In this document: one piece after another, positions 34,002-45,334 of the stretch | How positions within the stretch are numbered: position 1 is the first letter of the stretch | Layout of the letters: each line of letters starts with the position of its first letter | Assembly: GCA_022414725.1 (NCBI GenBank) | Contig: CM039463.1 | Location: 81,699,808-81,763,807 of the forward strand | Direction: 5' to 3' | Source: Microglena sp. YARC | Lineage: Eukaryota; Chlorophyta; Chlorophyceae; Chlamydomonadales; Chlamydomonadaceae | DNA: 64,000 nucleotides | Translations under genes and position numbers: made by a program | The notes under the pieces: model-generated | What the model saw: the letters and a program-made list of their open reading frames with translations, nothing else | The model's database searches: none | What the model was told of the DNA's origin: nothing

Positions 34002-34205
34002 ACAGTCGATGACAATCTCAATTAGGGGCGACCTGACAGTTTGGACAACTGTTGAATGTAGGGCGGGAAACAGTTGGTGACAATCTACATTAGGGGCGAC
34101 CTAACAGTTTGGACAACTGTTGAATGAAGGGCGGGAAACAGTCGGTGACAAATACAAATAGGGGTTACAAAACAGTAAGGACAACTGTTGAATGTTGGGC
34201 GGGAA
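34002..34205 (+). repeat. Three 68-bp tandem repeats with AACAGTT/AACTGTT hairpins
   Basis: Units begin ACAGTC/ACAGTT at 34002, 34070 and 34138, and end at GGGCGGGAA before 34206. Each holds ACAGTTTGGACAACTGTTG, or a diverged form in unit 3, in which AACAGTT pairs with AACTGTT. Confidence 0.9.
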
Positions 34206-35515
34206 ACGGTCGGAGCTATGGCAGGTGCTATGGCAGTGTACATAGGCAGTTCCCCCCCATGCAATTAGCTGAGAATTAAATCAGTGTCTGGGATATTGTT
34301 TCTGACAATGACTGCACATCTGAATGTCGGGTGAGTGAAGCTTTGAACCACATGACCAAATGTAAATAGACACACACAAACCAAAACCTCCACAACACGC
34401 CACACCATGCTACAGACCCACCAAGGCACCAACCCTAAACCCAACCCAACACAATTACACAACCCATCCCAATACAACACATCACAACAAAACACAACTA
34501 ACACTGATCTGACACTAAAAACATACAAGTGTTGCTGTACGGCCCTCAAACAATCACAAATATCCACAATAAGATGCTGTGTAAAAAATGTATCACATGC
34601 CACAAACAATTTGCCTCCTCCCTCCGCACTACCATATTGCCAAGACTGAAATCAGGGTGCACATGAAAATCAGTTGTTGACTAAGTGGTGCAACATACAT
34701 AGTGATCGCGGAGTGGAAATGTATGTATGTGTGAATATAGAAGTACATGGTAATGGCAGCTTGGTGCAGGGGTGTATCACCGCCCTGCCAAGTAGAAACG
34801 ATGGATGTGTAAAGTGATCAGGTGTTGTGCAAGCGGTGAGTTTTCCGACGTGCAGAACTACTAACCACACCAAATCCCCAAACCCATATTACCAGCGCCT
34901 AACAACCAACAGCCAACATTCCAACGCCAATGACCCCAACACCGAACACCGCAACACCCTCAACCGCACACACTCCAGCCCCAGCACTACGAGCAACCTC
35001 CAACGGCAACCCCCAACCCAACACCAACTACATTGCCAACAAAGAAAAGACGAGACGCAGGGCAAGAGACAACCAAGCAGTCTCATTGATTTGCAGTTGT
35101 CCGAGCACTGCAAAGTTGTTTGAGCACTACAAAGTTGCAGGACTAAAATCAGGGGGTATGAATCGATCAATCATTGTGAATGTGGTGAAATATGAGGTTG
35201 TTGTGTTGATAAGTGCTTAATGCACACATGAGTACAGCAGTATACTTCACACCAACATGCAAACGGATGTTTGTATGTTACAGTCCAGGGTTAGCCCACT
35301 AGGTTAAAGGCAAAAACTCCAAACTCCAAACTCGAAAAATTAAGAAACGTTTATAGATTAACTGGGATGGAGGGACTTATTGAAACTAACATAAGTGATA
35401 AACTGGTTCATAACGAAGCATGAACCAGAGGAATAGGATGGAGGAACTGAGTTCCAGTGATGTTAATATATTTTAATTTTGCGTTGAAATGCAATGTAAC
35501 AATGCACATTCTTAC
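34206..35515 (-). repeat. Ankyrin-intron module (3' flank of the 35.5-kb exon)
   Basis: Contains the recurrent intron block (GAAGCTTTGAACCACATGAC, CACCAAGGCACCAACCC) and a C-rich minisatellite at 34860-35060, then the block ATTTGCAGTTGTCCGAGCAC. No intact exon inside. Confidence 0.6.
34755..34784 (-). pseudogene. Truncated ankyrin exon (first 10 codons only)
   Basis: After the acceptor CTACTTGGCAG it encodes GGDTPLHQAA, then homology stops. The rest of the repeat and the donor are gone. Confidence 0.6.
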
Positions 35516-35614
35516 TTTGTCCATTGCATTCACATCGGCTCCGGCCCTCAGCAAGGCCTCTATACAGCTTAAGTCACCCTTCTTTGCAGCCGCATGCAGG
35601 GCTGTAGTATTTCC
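35516..35614 (-). CDS. ANK-2 ankyrin-repeat exon at 35.5 kb (99 bp)
   Basis: CAACCTTGCAG, then 33 codons GNTTALHAAAKKGDLSCIEA to ADVNAMDK, then a GTAAGAATG donor, phase 0/0. It is the most divergent intact repeat in the array (TALHAAA instead of TPLHWAA; ADVNAMDK end) and the last recognisable exon of ANK-2 on the minus strand. I did not find a terminal exon with a stop codon downstream of it. Confidence 0.85.
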
Positions 35615-35664
35615 CTGCAAGGTTGGAACAGTACAAGAGTTTAGCAATTAGACGTTGTACAAGT

Positions 35665-36110
35665 GTTCCCCCCCCCCCCATTCCCCCACCCACCCACCCA
35701 ACCAGCACATACTCCACGAACAACGCATCACCACCGCCTTACCAACACAAATGCACCATAAAGACTAACACAAAAGCTCCACAAACGCCACAAATGACAA
35801 CACCAACCCCAGCCCCAGCACTTTCACGATCACTATCACAAGCCACAAACCCCTACAAAATCCCACTAACACTCCACCGACTGCCCATACCATCAGCACC
35901 CAACAACCAACAACAATAAACAACTAACAGCCCAAACTGCGACGCCATTTATCCCAACAACCAGCAGCACCCTGAACCCAACACCCCTGCTCCAGCCCGA
36001 GATCTACACGCAACCCCCACCCCCAACCGCAACCGGCACCCCCCACCCGCACCCCAACCACAATTCCCACCCCCGACCCAACCCCTGACAAACCCACTGC
36101 TCCCCACCAC
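35665..36110 (-). repeat. C-rich intron minisatellite (35.7-36.1 kb)
   Basis: A short poly-C run at 35669, then degenerate CCAAC/CCCCAGC repeats. The sense (minus) strand is G-rich. Shorter similar tracts occur at 34860-35060, 38365-38515, 50880-50960 and 59570-59665. Confidence 0.8.
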
Positions 36111-36414
36111 GATAAAAACCTACAGACCCTCCTCCTCACACATCCACAATCACATACAAAGCAGTGGATGTAGGACAAGACCCAACCAAGTGGTCTCATT
36201 GATTTACAATTATTTGAGCACTGGGAAAGTGGCAGGGATGAAATCAGGGTGTGAAAATCAATCTATCACTCACTCATTGTGAGTGTGGTGCAATATGAGG
36301 TTGATTGTGGCTTGAAGTGCCCCATGTCTGCATAAATACAAACACACCTTTTACACTAGAATGTATGTGTGCAAGCAATCATTTGGCTTGTGCTGCAATG
36401 ATATGCATTCTTAC

Positions 36415-36490
36415 ATTGGTCTCAGCATCCACCTTGGCTCTGGCACAAAAGCATTTAGGCAGTCAAAAGAACCCCTTTTACAGCATAATA
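36415..36490 (-). pseudogene. Degenerate ankyrin exon, type C (36.4 kb)
   Basis: Resembles the ankyrin tail CLNALVESGAKVDAEAN plus a GTAAGAATGC donor, but it lacks the first repeat residues and its acceptor. A frameshift makes it unreadable in one frame. Confidence 0.55.
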
Positions 36491-36549
36491 TCTCATTTGT
36501 GTTTGTATGTGCGTGTGTGTATGTTCGATCAAATGCTGTTTATAATAAT

Positions 36550-37268
36550 TAACTAGGGTTAGGCCGACATATAAACGTATTCACGTGTAATATACGTTTA
36601 TACGAATAAATACGCCGTATAGTTTTTCTCAAATCGACCTTATATACGTCGTATACAAAACATATAGTCTGTCTGTACAGCACAAGTCCCGGCACTTCAC
36701 TTTCTTGGTTTTCATTATATTTTTGATTTAGATAGCTCATTGGAAAGCATTTGACCTCCTCTATCACAATATGCAATAAAATTCACCATTCACATGCACC
36801 ATTTTATAAACATTTGGCCTGAAGGTTGATCTAGATAGCCTGGATGGCACACATATCAGAGCGCCACCTAGCCTTCCATTCCACAAGCTGCGCTCCTACG
36901 TGGGCTTGAAGGATTGATGGTGCAAGCCTAGTGCAATGTGAACATGGAAAATATTGCAATACCGTTATGTACTTATACTATTAAACACTTATACAGTTAT
37001 AAAATAGACCAACTGGCATTTAATGGCTCCCTTAGATTGGCACCCCGCTTCTTAGTCGACGCGCTTTCTGGTTGTGATTTCTTTTCTGAGATTTGGACAA
37101 CCTGAACTTGCCAGATTATTTTCTGAGAGTTGATATGTGATGCCAATGAAATTAGCTATGGGGCAATACCTTTAAACCCATGTAAAAGTTTTTTTCTCAA
37201 GAAGTGCCTAATTTTTATATACGTTTTTATACGTTTATATGCATATGTTTATACGTTTCTACGGCTTA
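36550..37268. mobile_element. AT-rich insertion in intron module, TATACG-rich, possible foldback element
   Basis: Intron modules elsewhere run continuously from AAATGCTGTT to AAAAGCGGTTGAATAC. Here about 850 bp intervene, starting CTAGGGTTAGGCCGACATATA and containing many TATACG/ATACGTTTATACG motifs at both ends. The right boundary carries CCCAACCCTAAT, roughly the inverse of the left end. No transposase is seen. Confidence 0.45.
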
Positions 37269-37500
37269 TAATGAAAACCCCGTAACCATTCAAGGTTGGA
37301 AGTATTCAACCGCTTTTATCGTTGCAGGAAAAATGAACTGCTATTTATAGGGTATTAGGGTTGGGAAGCATATATTTTAAAAATACAAATAAAATATACG
37401 CTTCCCAACCCTAATACCCTATAAATAACATTTCATTTTTCCTTCAACGATAAAAGCGGTTGAATACTTCCAACCTTGAATGGTTACGGGGTTTTCATTA
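37269..37500. repeat. Long inverted repeat: 110-bp arms, 12-nt loop
   Basis: The left arm 37269-37378 and right arm 37391-37500 are reverse complements with about four mismatches, enclosing AAAAATACAAAT. The right arm is ordinary intron-module sequence (GAATACTTCCAACCTTGAAT), so the left arm is an inverted duplicate of it. A transcript from either strand would fold into a near-perfect hairpin. Confidence 0.95.
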
Positions 37501-38019
37501 GTATCCTCGTATTATGAGTGACTATTAAATGCTGCTTCTAGTTGGATACCAAGTTTAACAAAAACCTATCTTCCGAGTATAAAGGGCATTATGAGGTTTT
37601 CCATTATATAATGCATCTCATCCTCAACAGCTTCATCGCCTGCCATCAACGAAGATAAAACAACACCCACAAATTATCTCAGAACAGGAGCATCCAGTTG
37701 CATCTGTCGAATAAAACATTCAAATCAGATGCATGTACAAAACATTACACTTCATATCAACATGGACACAATCATGTCAGAGGGTGGTGCAACGACACTC
37801 TTTAGTACTGCGCTCTTCTCCTTGATTACACGCTGCAGCTTCTAGGCAGCTCCATGATCCAGCTCTTGAGATAAGCCCCAAAATGTAAGCAGTGCTGGAC
37901 AGCTAATTCCGTCAGCTTCCAGGTGCATTAGCCTGCTATTACTTTAGCTGAATAGCCAGGCAGATAGAGGAGAGAAGCTGCTACTCGTAGCCCAATATAT
38001 AAACAGTTATTTCTTACCT

Positions 38020-38098
38020 TATCCTTGGCATCTACACTTGCTCCTGCTTTCACCTAAGCAAGTAGGAAGTCTAGGTGGCCTTATATGGCCTTCTACAG
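38020..38098 (-). pseudogene. Truncated ankyrin exon with nonsense codon (38.0 kb)
   Basis: The donor GTAAGAAATAAC and the tail VKAGASVDAKDK are kept, but a TAG replaces the conserved Leu codon (LLA-stop-VKAG) and the first half of the repeat is lost. Confidence 0.65.
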
Positions 38099-38155
38099 CC
38101 AGAGGTGCTGCCTAGCTGCTACGCGCATCCAACAATATAAACAGTGCTTTCTTAC

Positions 38156-38254
38156 CCAGTCCTTGGCATCTACACTTGCTCCTGCTTTCACCAATGCGAG
38201 AAGGCAGTCTAGGTGACCCAATCTAGCAGCTCCGTGCAGGGGTGTAATGCCTTT
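38156..38254 (-). CDS. ANK-2 ankyrin-repeat exon at 38.2 kb, acceptor mutated
   Basis: 33 codons KGITPLHGAARLGHLDCLLA to SVDAKDW with a GTAAGAAAG donor. The expected acceptor TTTGCAG reads TTTGCAT, so normal splicing at this boundary should fail. A nearby AAAG could act as a cryptic site but would shift the phase. The coding part itself has no stop. Probably skipped, which costs nothing because the exon is phase 0/0. Confidence 0.7.
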
Positions 38255-38761
38255 ATGCAAAGTAGATACAATGAACATGATCAGATGTTGTGCAAGCGGT
38301 GAGTGTTCTCATGTTCCAAGCAACTAAAACCCCCACCAAATCCACATACCATCAGCGCCTAACACCGAACAACCAACACACCCCAGCCCCAGCCCAACCG
38401 ACAAATCCTACCCGCAAACCCCAACCCCAACCCTATCCGCAAGGTCCAACCCCAGCCCTTCCCACAGACTCACCCCATCATCAACTCCAACACAAAGATA
38501 AAACAAGCCGCAACAACAACAAGACGCAGGGCAAGACACAACCAAGCAGGCTCATTGGTTAACAAATTTTCACGTTTTGAAAAATTGGGAGGAATGGAAT
38601 CAGGGTGTAAAATCAATCAATCATTGTGTTTGTGGTGCAATATGAGGTTGAGTGTGGTTTGAAGCGATTGATGTCCGCATGAATACAAATCCACATTTCA
38701 CTCCAGAATGCATGTATACATACAATGATTTGGCATGTGCTGCAATGATATTCATCCTTAC

Positions 38762-38860
38762 ACTGTTCTTAGCATCCACCCTGGCTCCGGCTTTCACCAA
38801 AGCATTTAGGTACTCAAGGTGACCCTCCTCAGCAGCCCAATGCAGGGGCGTTCGATTTCC
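38762..38860 (-). CDS. ANK-2 ankyrin-repeat exon at 38.8 kb (99 bp)
   Basis: GAACTCTTGCAG, 33 codons GNRTPLHWAAEEGHLEYLNA to RVDAKNS, then GTAAGGATG. Closest to the ankyrin consensus in the array and related to the 17.9-kb exon of ANK-1. Phase 0/0. Confidence 0.9.
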
Positions 38861-39775
38861 CTGCAAGAGTTCAGCAATTGGATGTTGTACAAGTGATCAG
38901 TATTCTTATGTGTGTTTGTATGTGTGTCTCTGCAAAGTGCTATTTACAACAAATAACATTTATTTATACAAGTTGTCAAATACTTCCAACATTGAATGGT
39001 TACGGGCTTCATCATCATCCTTATATTATAACTTCTAAATGCTGCTTCAAACGTTTAATTCCTACTTTATCAAATAGCATTTTACTATCTTCATAATATA
39101 AAGGGCATTCCATTATATAATGCATCTCATCCTCAATAGCTTGTCTGCCATCAACCAAGATAATACAAAACCTACAGATTCTCCCGGAACAGGAGGTGAC
39201 TCAGTTCCATCTGTCAAATTCAATATTTATATCATATGCATATACACAACATTACACTTCATACTTACAAGCACCCATTCATGCTAGATTCAATATTCAA
39301 ATTAATGCGTTTGCGCAGTATTGCGCTTCATGCCATCATGCATACATTCATGTTTGACGGTATTGCATCAAAACTATTGAGTACAGTGCTTTTCTCTTTG
39401 GTTACAATGTGCAGCTGCTAGACAGCTCCCCGAGCCAGCCTTTGGGATTAGCCCCATTTGTTTTAGTGCACAGATGTATGCTGGTGTGTGAAGCTTTGAA
39501 CCACATGACTGAAGGCATACCAAATGTACACGTGATATTCATATACACACACAAACTGAAAACCTTACCCAAAGCCTCCACAACACGCCACGCCATGCTA
39601 AGCAACCTCCAAGGCACCAACCCTCAACCCAACGCAATTACACACACCATACCTACACAACACATCACAACAAACCCTAACCTGAACAGCCAGGCACACA
39701 GAGGAGCTGCCTAGAAGCTGCTACACGTACCCCCCCCCCCCCCCCCCCCCCCCCAAAAAAACAGTGCTTTCTTAC

Positions 39776-39874
39776 CTCCTCCCTGGCGTCTACACTTGCT
39801 CCTGCTTTCACCAAAACGAGAACGCAGTCAAGGTGGCCCGATCCAGCAGCTACATGCAGGGGTGTCTTCAAGTT
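39776..39874 (-). CDS. ANK-2 ankyrin-repeat exon at 39.8 kb (99 bp)
   Basis: CTACTTTGCAG, 33 codons NLKTPLHVAAGSGHLDCVLV to SVDAREE, then GTAAGAAAG. Nearly identical to the 41.1-kb exon, reflecting a recent duplication that includes the adjoining minisatellite. A poly-C run of about 24 bases lies at 39730-39754 in the intron just beyond the donor. Confidence 0.9.
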
Positions 39875-40014
39875 CTGCAAAGTAGATACAATGAACAATT
39901 CAAGTGATCAGATGTTGTGCAAGCTGGGAGTGGTCTCATGTGCAGAACAATTAACCCCACCAATTCCCCATTCCACCAGCACCTAACAACCAACAGCTAG
40001 CTCTCCAATGCCGT

Positions 40015-40670
40015 GGAGCCTGATACCCAACTCCAAAAGACCCCGCACCGCACACACCCCAGGCCCAGCCCTACCAGCAACTCCCACCCCCACCGGCAGA
40101 CCCCGACCCCACATGCAAACCCCAACCCCAGCCATTCCCTCGAACCCTACCCTCAAGCGCAGCCTGAAACCCCAACCCCAATCCTACATGCAGACCCCAA
40201 CCACAGGCCATAACTCAACCCCCAACCCAACCCAACCCTACCTGCAAACCACAACCCTACCTGGACCCCAAACCAGAAAGCCCAAACCCAGCCCTTCCCT
40301 CAAACCCCAACCCTACCTGCAAACACCAACCCTACACGAAAAGCACAACTGCAGCCCTTTCCCCAAACCCCAATTCCAACACCTAGGCGCAGTCCCCACC
40401 CCGCAAACCCCAACCATACCTGAGTCGCCCAACCACAGCCCTTCCCTCCAACCTCAACCCTACCCGCAAACTCCAACCCCAACCCTACCTGCAAAATCCA
40501 ACCCCAACCTTACCTGCAAACTCCAACCCCAACCCTACCTGCAAACTCCAACCACAGCCGTTCCCTCAAACCCCAGCCTCAAAGTCCAAGCCTACCCTTG
40601 AACCCCTACCATACCCCAAAGCCCAACCCCAGCCCTTCCCTACAACCCTACCCGCGTACCCCAACCCTAC
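40015..40670 (-). repeat. C-rich intron minisatellite (40.0-40.7 kb)
   Basis: About 19-bp units near AAACCCCAACCCTACCTGC, mixed with CCCAGCCCTTCCCTC units. The plus-strand ORFs of Asn/Pro/Thr/Lys repeats are artefacts. Confidence 0.9.
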
Positions 40671-41099
40671 ACGACATTCATGTTTGACGGTGTTGCAACA
40701 AAACTCTTGAGAGTACAGTGCTTTTCTCTTTGGTTACAATGTGCAGCTGCTAGAAAGCTCCCCGAGCCAGCCTTTGGGATAAGTCCCATTTGTTTTAGTG
40801 CACAGATGTATGCTGGTGTGTGAAGCTTTGAACCACATGACTGAAGGCGTACCAATTGTACACGTGATATTCATATACACACACAAACCAAAATCCTTAC
40901 CCAAAGCCTCCACAACACGCCACACCATGCTATGCAACCTCCAAGGCACCAACCCTCAACCCAACGCAATTACACACACTATACCTACATAACACATCAC
41001 AACAATACACAACAAATCCTAACCTGAATAGCCAGGCACACAGAGAAGCTGCCTAGAAGCTGCTACACGTAGCCCCCCCACCAAACAGTGCTTTCTTGC

Positions 41100-41198
41100 C
41101 TTCTCTCTGGCGTCTACACTTGCTCCTGCTTTCACCAAAGCGAGAACGCAGTCAAGGTGGCCCGATCCAGCAGCTACATGCAGGGGTGTCTTCAAGTT
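41100..41198 (-). CDS. ANK-2 ankyrin-repeat exon at 41.1 kb with GC donor
   Basis: CCACTTTGCAG, 33 codons NLKTPLHVAAGSGHLDCVLA to SVDAREK. The donor reads GCAAGAAAG where its twin at 39776 has GTAAGAAAG. GC-AG introns are a known minor class, so the exon may still be used but more weakly. Phase 0/0. Confidence 0.85.
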
Positions 41199-41344
41199 CT
41201 GCAAAGTGGATACAATGAACAATTCAAGTGATCAGATGTTGTGCAAGCTGGGAGTGGTCTCATGTGCAGAACAATTAACCCCACCAATTCCCCATTCCAC
41301 CAGCACCCAACAACCAACAACTAGCCCTCCAATGCCGTGGAGCC

Positions 41345-42190
41345 TGATACCCAACTGCAAAAGACCCCGCACCGCACACACCCCAGGCCCAGCCCTACCA
41401 GCAACCCCCACCGGCAGACCCCGACCCTACATGCAAACCCCAACCCCAGCCATTCCCTCGAATCTACCCTCAAGCGCAGCCTGAAACCCAACCCCAATCC
41501 TACATGCAGACCCCAACCACAGGCCATAACTCAACCCCCAACCCAACCTAACCCGCAAACCTCAACCCTACCCGCAGACCCCAACCCAGAAAGCCCAAAC
41601 CCAGCCCTTCCCTCAAACCCCAACCCTACCTGCAAACACCAACCCCACACGAAAAGCACAACCGCAGCCCTTTCCCCAAACCCCAATTCCAACACCTACG
41701 CGCAGTCCCCAACCCGCAAACCTCAACTATACCTGAGACGCCCAACCCCAGCCCTTCCCTCCAACTCCAACCCCAACCCTACCTGCAAAGCCCAACCACA
41801 GCCCTTCCCTCAAACCCCAGCCTCAAAGTCCATGCCTACCCTTAACCCCCTACCATACCCAAAAGCCCAACCCCAGCCCTTCCCTACAACCCTACCCGCA
41901 TACCCCAACCCTACACGAAACCCCCAACCTTAGACCTTTGCTCAAACCCCAACCCTACCCACAAACCCCAATCCTACCCACAAACCCCAATCCTACCCAT
42001 AAAACCCAACCCGATCCCTACCCGCAAACCCAGACCCCAGTTCTTCCCACAAACCTCAACCCTACTGGCAAACCCAAACCCTACCCCAACACCCAAACCC
42101 TACCCAAACCCTACCCGAAAAACCCAACCCCAGCCCTTCCTGCAAGCCCACCAGCAAACCCCAACTCCACCCCATAACCAACGCCAACCA
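41345..42190 (-). repeat. C-rich intron minisatellite (41.3-42.2 kb)
   Basis: Duplicate of 40015-40670 with extra units; CCCAACCCTACC and CCCCAGCCCTTCCC dominate. Confidence 0.9.
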
Positions 42191-42444
42191 AGACAAGATG
42201 CAGGGTAAGACACAACCAAGCAGTCTCATTGATTGACAACTATTTGAGCACTGCGACATGGGCAGGAATGAAATCAGGGTGTGAAAATCAATCAATCAAT
42301 CAATAATTGTGAATGTGGTACAATATGAGGTCGATTGTGGTTTAAAGTGCTTGATATCCGCATGAATACAAATGCACGTTTCACACTAGAATGCATGTGA
42401 GCAAGCAATCATTTGGCTTGTGCTGCAATGTTATGCATTCTTAC

Positions 42445-42526
42445 ATTGGTCTCAGCACCCACCTTGGCTCCGAATTCCACCAAAGCATTTAGGCAGTCAA
42501 AATAACCCTCTTTTACAGCCCAATAT
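42445..42526 (-). pseudogene. Type-C ankyrin exon, open but 5'-truncated (42.4 kb)
   Basis: Reads YWAVKEGYFDCLNALVEFGA through KVGAETN to a GTAAGAATGC donor without stops. The first ~7 residues (G-x-x-TPLH) and a credible acceptor are missing. Could still be an exon with an unrecognised start. Confidence 0.5.
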
Positions 42527-43212
42527 GTAGAGTATTTTCGTATGTGCGTGTGCCTGTGATCAAATGCTGTTCAGAACAAAAAAAAAAAGTTTATAGTTTA
42601 CCCGTAGTTTACCATATTTCTTTAAAAAGCGGTTTAATACTTCAATCCTTGAATGTTTACGGAGTTCATTATTATCCTCACATTATGGGGGACTATTCAA
42701 TGCTGCTTCAAGTTGAATATCAAGTTTAACAAAGAGCTTTTTCCTCTTTTCTGAGTGTAAAGCGCATTCCGGGGTATTCCATTATATAATGCATCTCATC
42801 CTCAACAGCTTGTCTACCATCAACCAAGATAACTAAATACCCGCAACTTCTCTCAGAACAGGAAATGACTCAGTTCCATCTGACAAATTAAAATTAAAAT
42901 CATATGCATGCACGAAACATTACACTTCACTTCACTTCATTTCACTTCATATCAACATGCACACGATCATGTCAGAGGGTGGTGCAATGACACTCTTAAG
43001 TACATTGCTTTTCTCCTTGGTTACACGCTGCAGCTTCTAGGCAGCTCCATGAGCCAGCTGTTAGGATAAGCCCGGATATGTAAGCAGTGCTGGACAGCTA
43101 ATTGCATCAGTTTCCAGGCGCACTAGACAGCTATCACTTTGTCTGAATAGCCAGGCAGATAGAGGAGAGAAGCTGCTACACGTAGCCCAAAATACTAAGA
43201 GTGCTTTCTTAC

Positions 43213-43311
43213 CCTCTCCTTGGCATCTACACGTGCTCCTGCTTTCACCAAAGCAAGTAGGCAGTCAAGGTGTCCGCCTCTAGCAGCTATGTGCAGGGGT
43301 GTACTACCTGC
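43213..43311 (-). CDS. ANK-2 ankyrin-repeat exon at 43.2 kb (99 bp)
   Basis: TACTTTGCAG, 33 codons AGSTPLHIAARGGHLDCLLA to RVDAKER, then GTAAGAAAG; phase 0/0. Confidence 0.9.
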
Positions 43312-43434
43312 CTGCAAAGTATATATAATGGACGTGATCAGATGTTGTGCAAGCGGTGATGGTTTTCATGTGCCAAACAACACACCTCATCAAATCCACC
43401 AAGCATTAGTGCTTAAAACAAAACAACCAACACA

Positions 43435-43800
43435 CTTCAGCCCAACTGGCAACCCCCCACCCGCAACCCCCATCCCCTGCCCTTCCCTCCAACCCTAAAC
43501 CCCAACCCTACCCTTCAACTTCAACCCTAAAACCCCAACCCAACCTTACCAGCAAACACCAACCCAGCCCTTAGCTGAAACCCTAACCCTACCCACAACC
43601 CCCAATCCTAAACACAACCCCCAACCCCATCCCTACCCGTAAACCCAGACCCCAGTCATTCCCTCAAAAACCAACCCCAACCCTACCGTCAAATTCAAAC
43701 CCTAGCCAAACCCCAGGCAAAACCCTACCCGAAAAATCCAACCCCAGCCTTCCTGCAAACCCCACCTACAAACCCTAACCCCAACATCAACGCCAACTAA
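43435..43800 (-). repeat. C-rich intron minisatellite (43.4-43.8 kb)
   Basis: Short array of CCCAACCCTACC-type units, more degenerate than its neighbours. Confidence 0.8.
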
Positions 43801-44054
43801 GACAAGACATGATGCAGGGCAAGTCACAACCAAGAAGTCTCATTCATTTACAACTATTTGAGCACTGCGACATTGGCAGGGATGAAATCAGGGTGTGAAA
43901 ATCAACCAATCAATCATTGTGAATGTGCTGCAATATGAGGTTGATTGTGGTTTGAAGTGCTTGATGTCCGCATGAATACAAATGCACCTTTCACACTAGA
44001 ATGCATTTGTGCAAGCAATCATTTGGCTTGTGCTGCAATGATATGAATTCTTGC

Positions 44055-44132
44055 ATTGGTATCAAAATCCAGCTTGGCTCTGGCACAAAAGCATTCAGGC
44101 AGTCAATAGAACACTCTTTTACAGCCCACTCT
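44055..44132 (-). pseudogene. Degenerate type-C ankyrin exon (44.1 kb)
   Basis: Heavily mutated relative of 42445-42526, with donor GCAAGAATT and multiple substitutions. Confidence 0.5.
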
Positions 44133-45097
44133 CTCATGTATGCTTGCATGAATGATCAAATGTTGTTTATAACGTATAGCAGTTTATAGTTTACCATATT
44201 TCTGATCCAGGCCAGTCCAGGCGGTTGAATACTTCCAACCTTGAATGGTTATGGGGTTCATTATTATCCTTATATTATGAGTGACTATTACATGCTGCTT
44301 CTAGTTGAATTCCAATAATCAAAAATAGCTTCTTCCCATCTTCAGAGTATATAAGGTATTCCTTGGTATTCCATTACATAGTGCATCTCATCTTCAACAG
44401 CTTGTCTGCCATCAACCAAGATAGCACAATACCCGCAAATTCTTTCAGAAGAGAAAATGAATCAGTTCCATCTGTCAAATTCAAAATTCAAATCATATGC
44501 ATGCACAAAACATTGCACTTCATATCAACATGCACACAATCATGCCAGAGGGTGGTACAACGTCACTCTTTAGTAAAGTGCTTTTCTCCTTGATTACACG
44601 CTGCAGCTTCTATGCAGCTCCATGAGCCAGCCACTATGCTGCATCCAGATATTTCAGCAGTTCTGGAAAGCTACTTTTGTCAGCTCCAAGGTGCACTAGA
44701 TTATGTTATGTTCGGCAGAATAGCCAGTCAGTGGAGCTACCTAGGATCTGCTGCTCCTAGCTGAAAATAAAGCCGTGTCGGGGACATTGCTTTTATGACA
44801 TTGAGTGCACAGATGTATGTCGGGTGAGTGAAACTTTGAACCACATGACTGAAGGTATAACACATGCACACGTGATATTCATATGCACACACAAAGCAAA
44901 AACCTTACCCAAAGCCCCCGCAACACCCCACGCCATGCTACGCACCCACCAAGGCACCAACCCTCAACCCAACGCAATTACACACACCATACCTACACAA
45001 CACATCACAACAAACCCTAACCTGAACAGCCAGGCACAGAGAGGAGCTGCCTAGAAGCTGCTACACGTAGCCCAAAATACAAACAGTGCTTTCTTAC

Positions 45098-45199
45098 CCC
45101 CTTGTCATTTTCATCTACACTTGCTCCTGCTTTCATCAAAGCGAGTACGCAGTCAATGTGGCCGCCTCTAGTAGCTTGGTGCAGGGGTGCCTTACCGCC
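45098..45199 (-). CDS. ANK-2 ankyrin-repeat exon at 45.1 kb (102 bp)
   Basis: CTACTTTGCAG, 34 codons GGKAPLHQATRGGHIDCVLA to VDENDKG, then GTAAGAAAG. One codon longer than the others in the C-terminal turn, still phase 0/0, so the insertion respected the frame. Confidence 0.88.
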
Positions 45200-45334
45200 C
45201 TGCAAAGTAGATACAATGAATGATTAAAGTGATCAGATGCTGTGGAAGCTGTGAGTAGTCTCATGTGCAGAACAACTAACCCCACCAATGCCTCATTCCA
45301 CCAGCACATAGCACCCAACAACCAGCTTTCCGAT

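Noticed and set aside
40008..40601. Plus-strand Asn/Pro/Thr-rich ORFs of up to 198 aa (also 41337, 45976, 48433)
   Set aside because: Translation of C-rich intron minisatellites in the antisense direction to the ankyrin genes.
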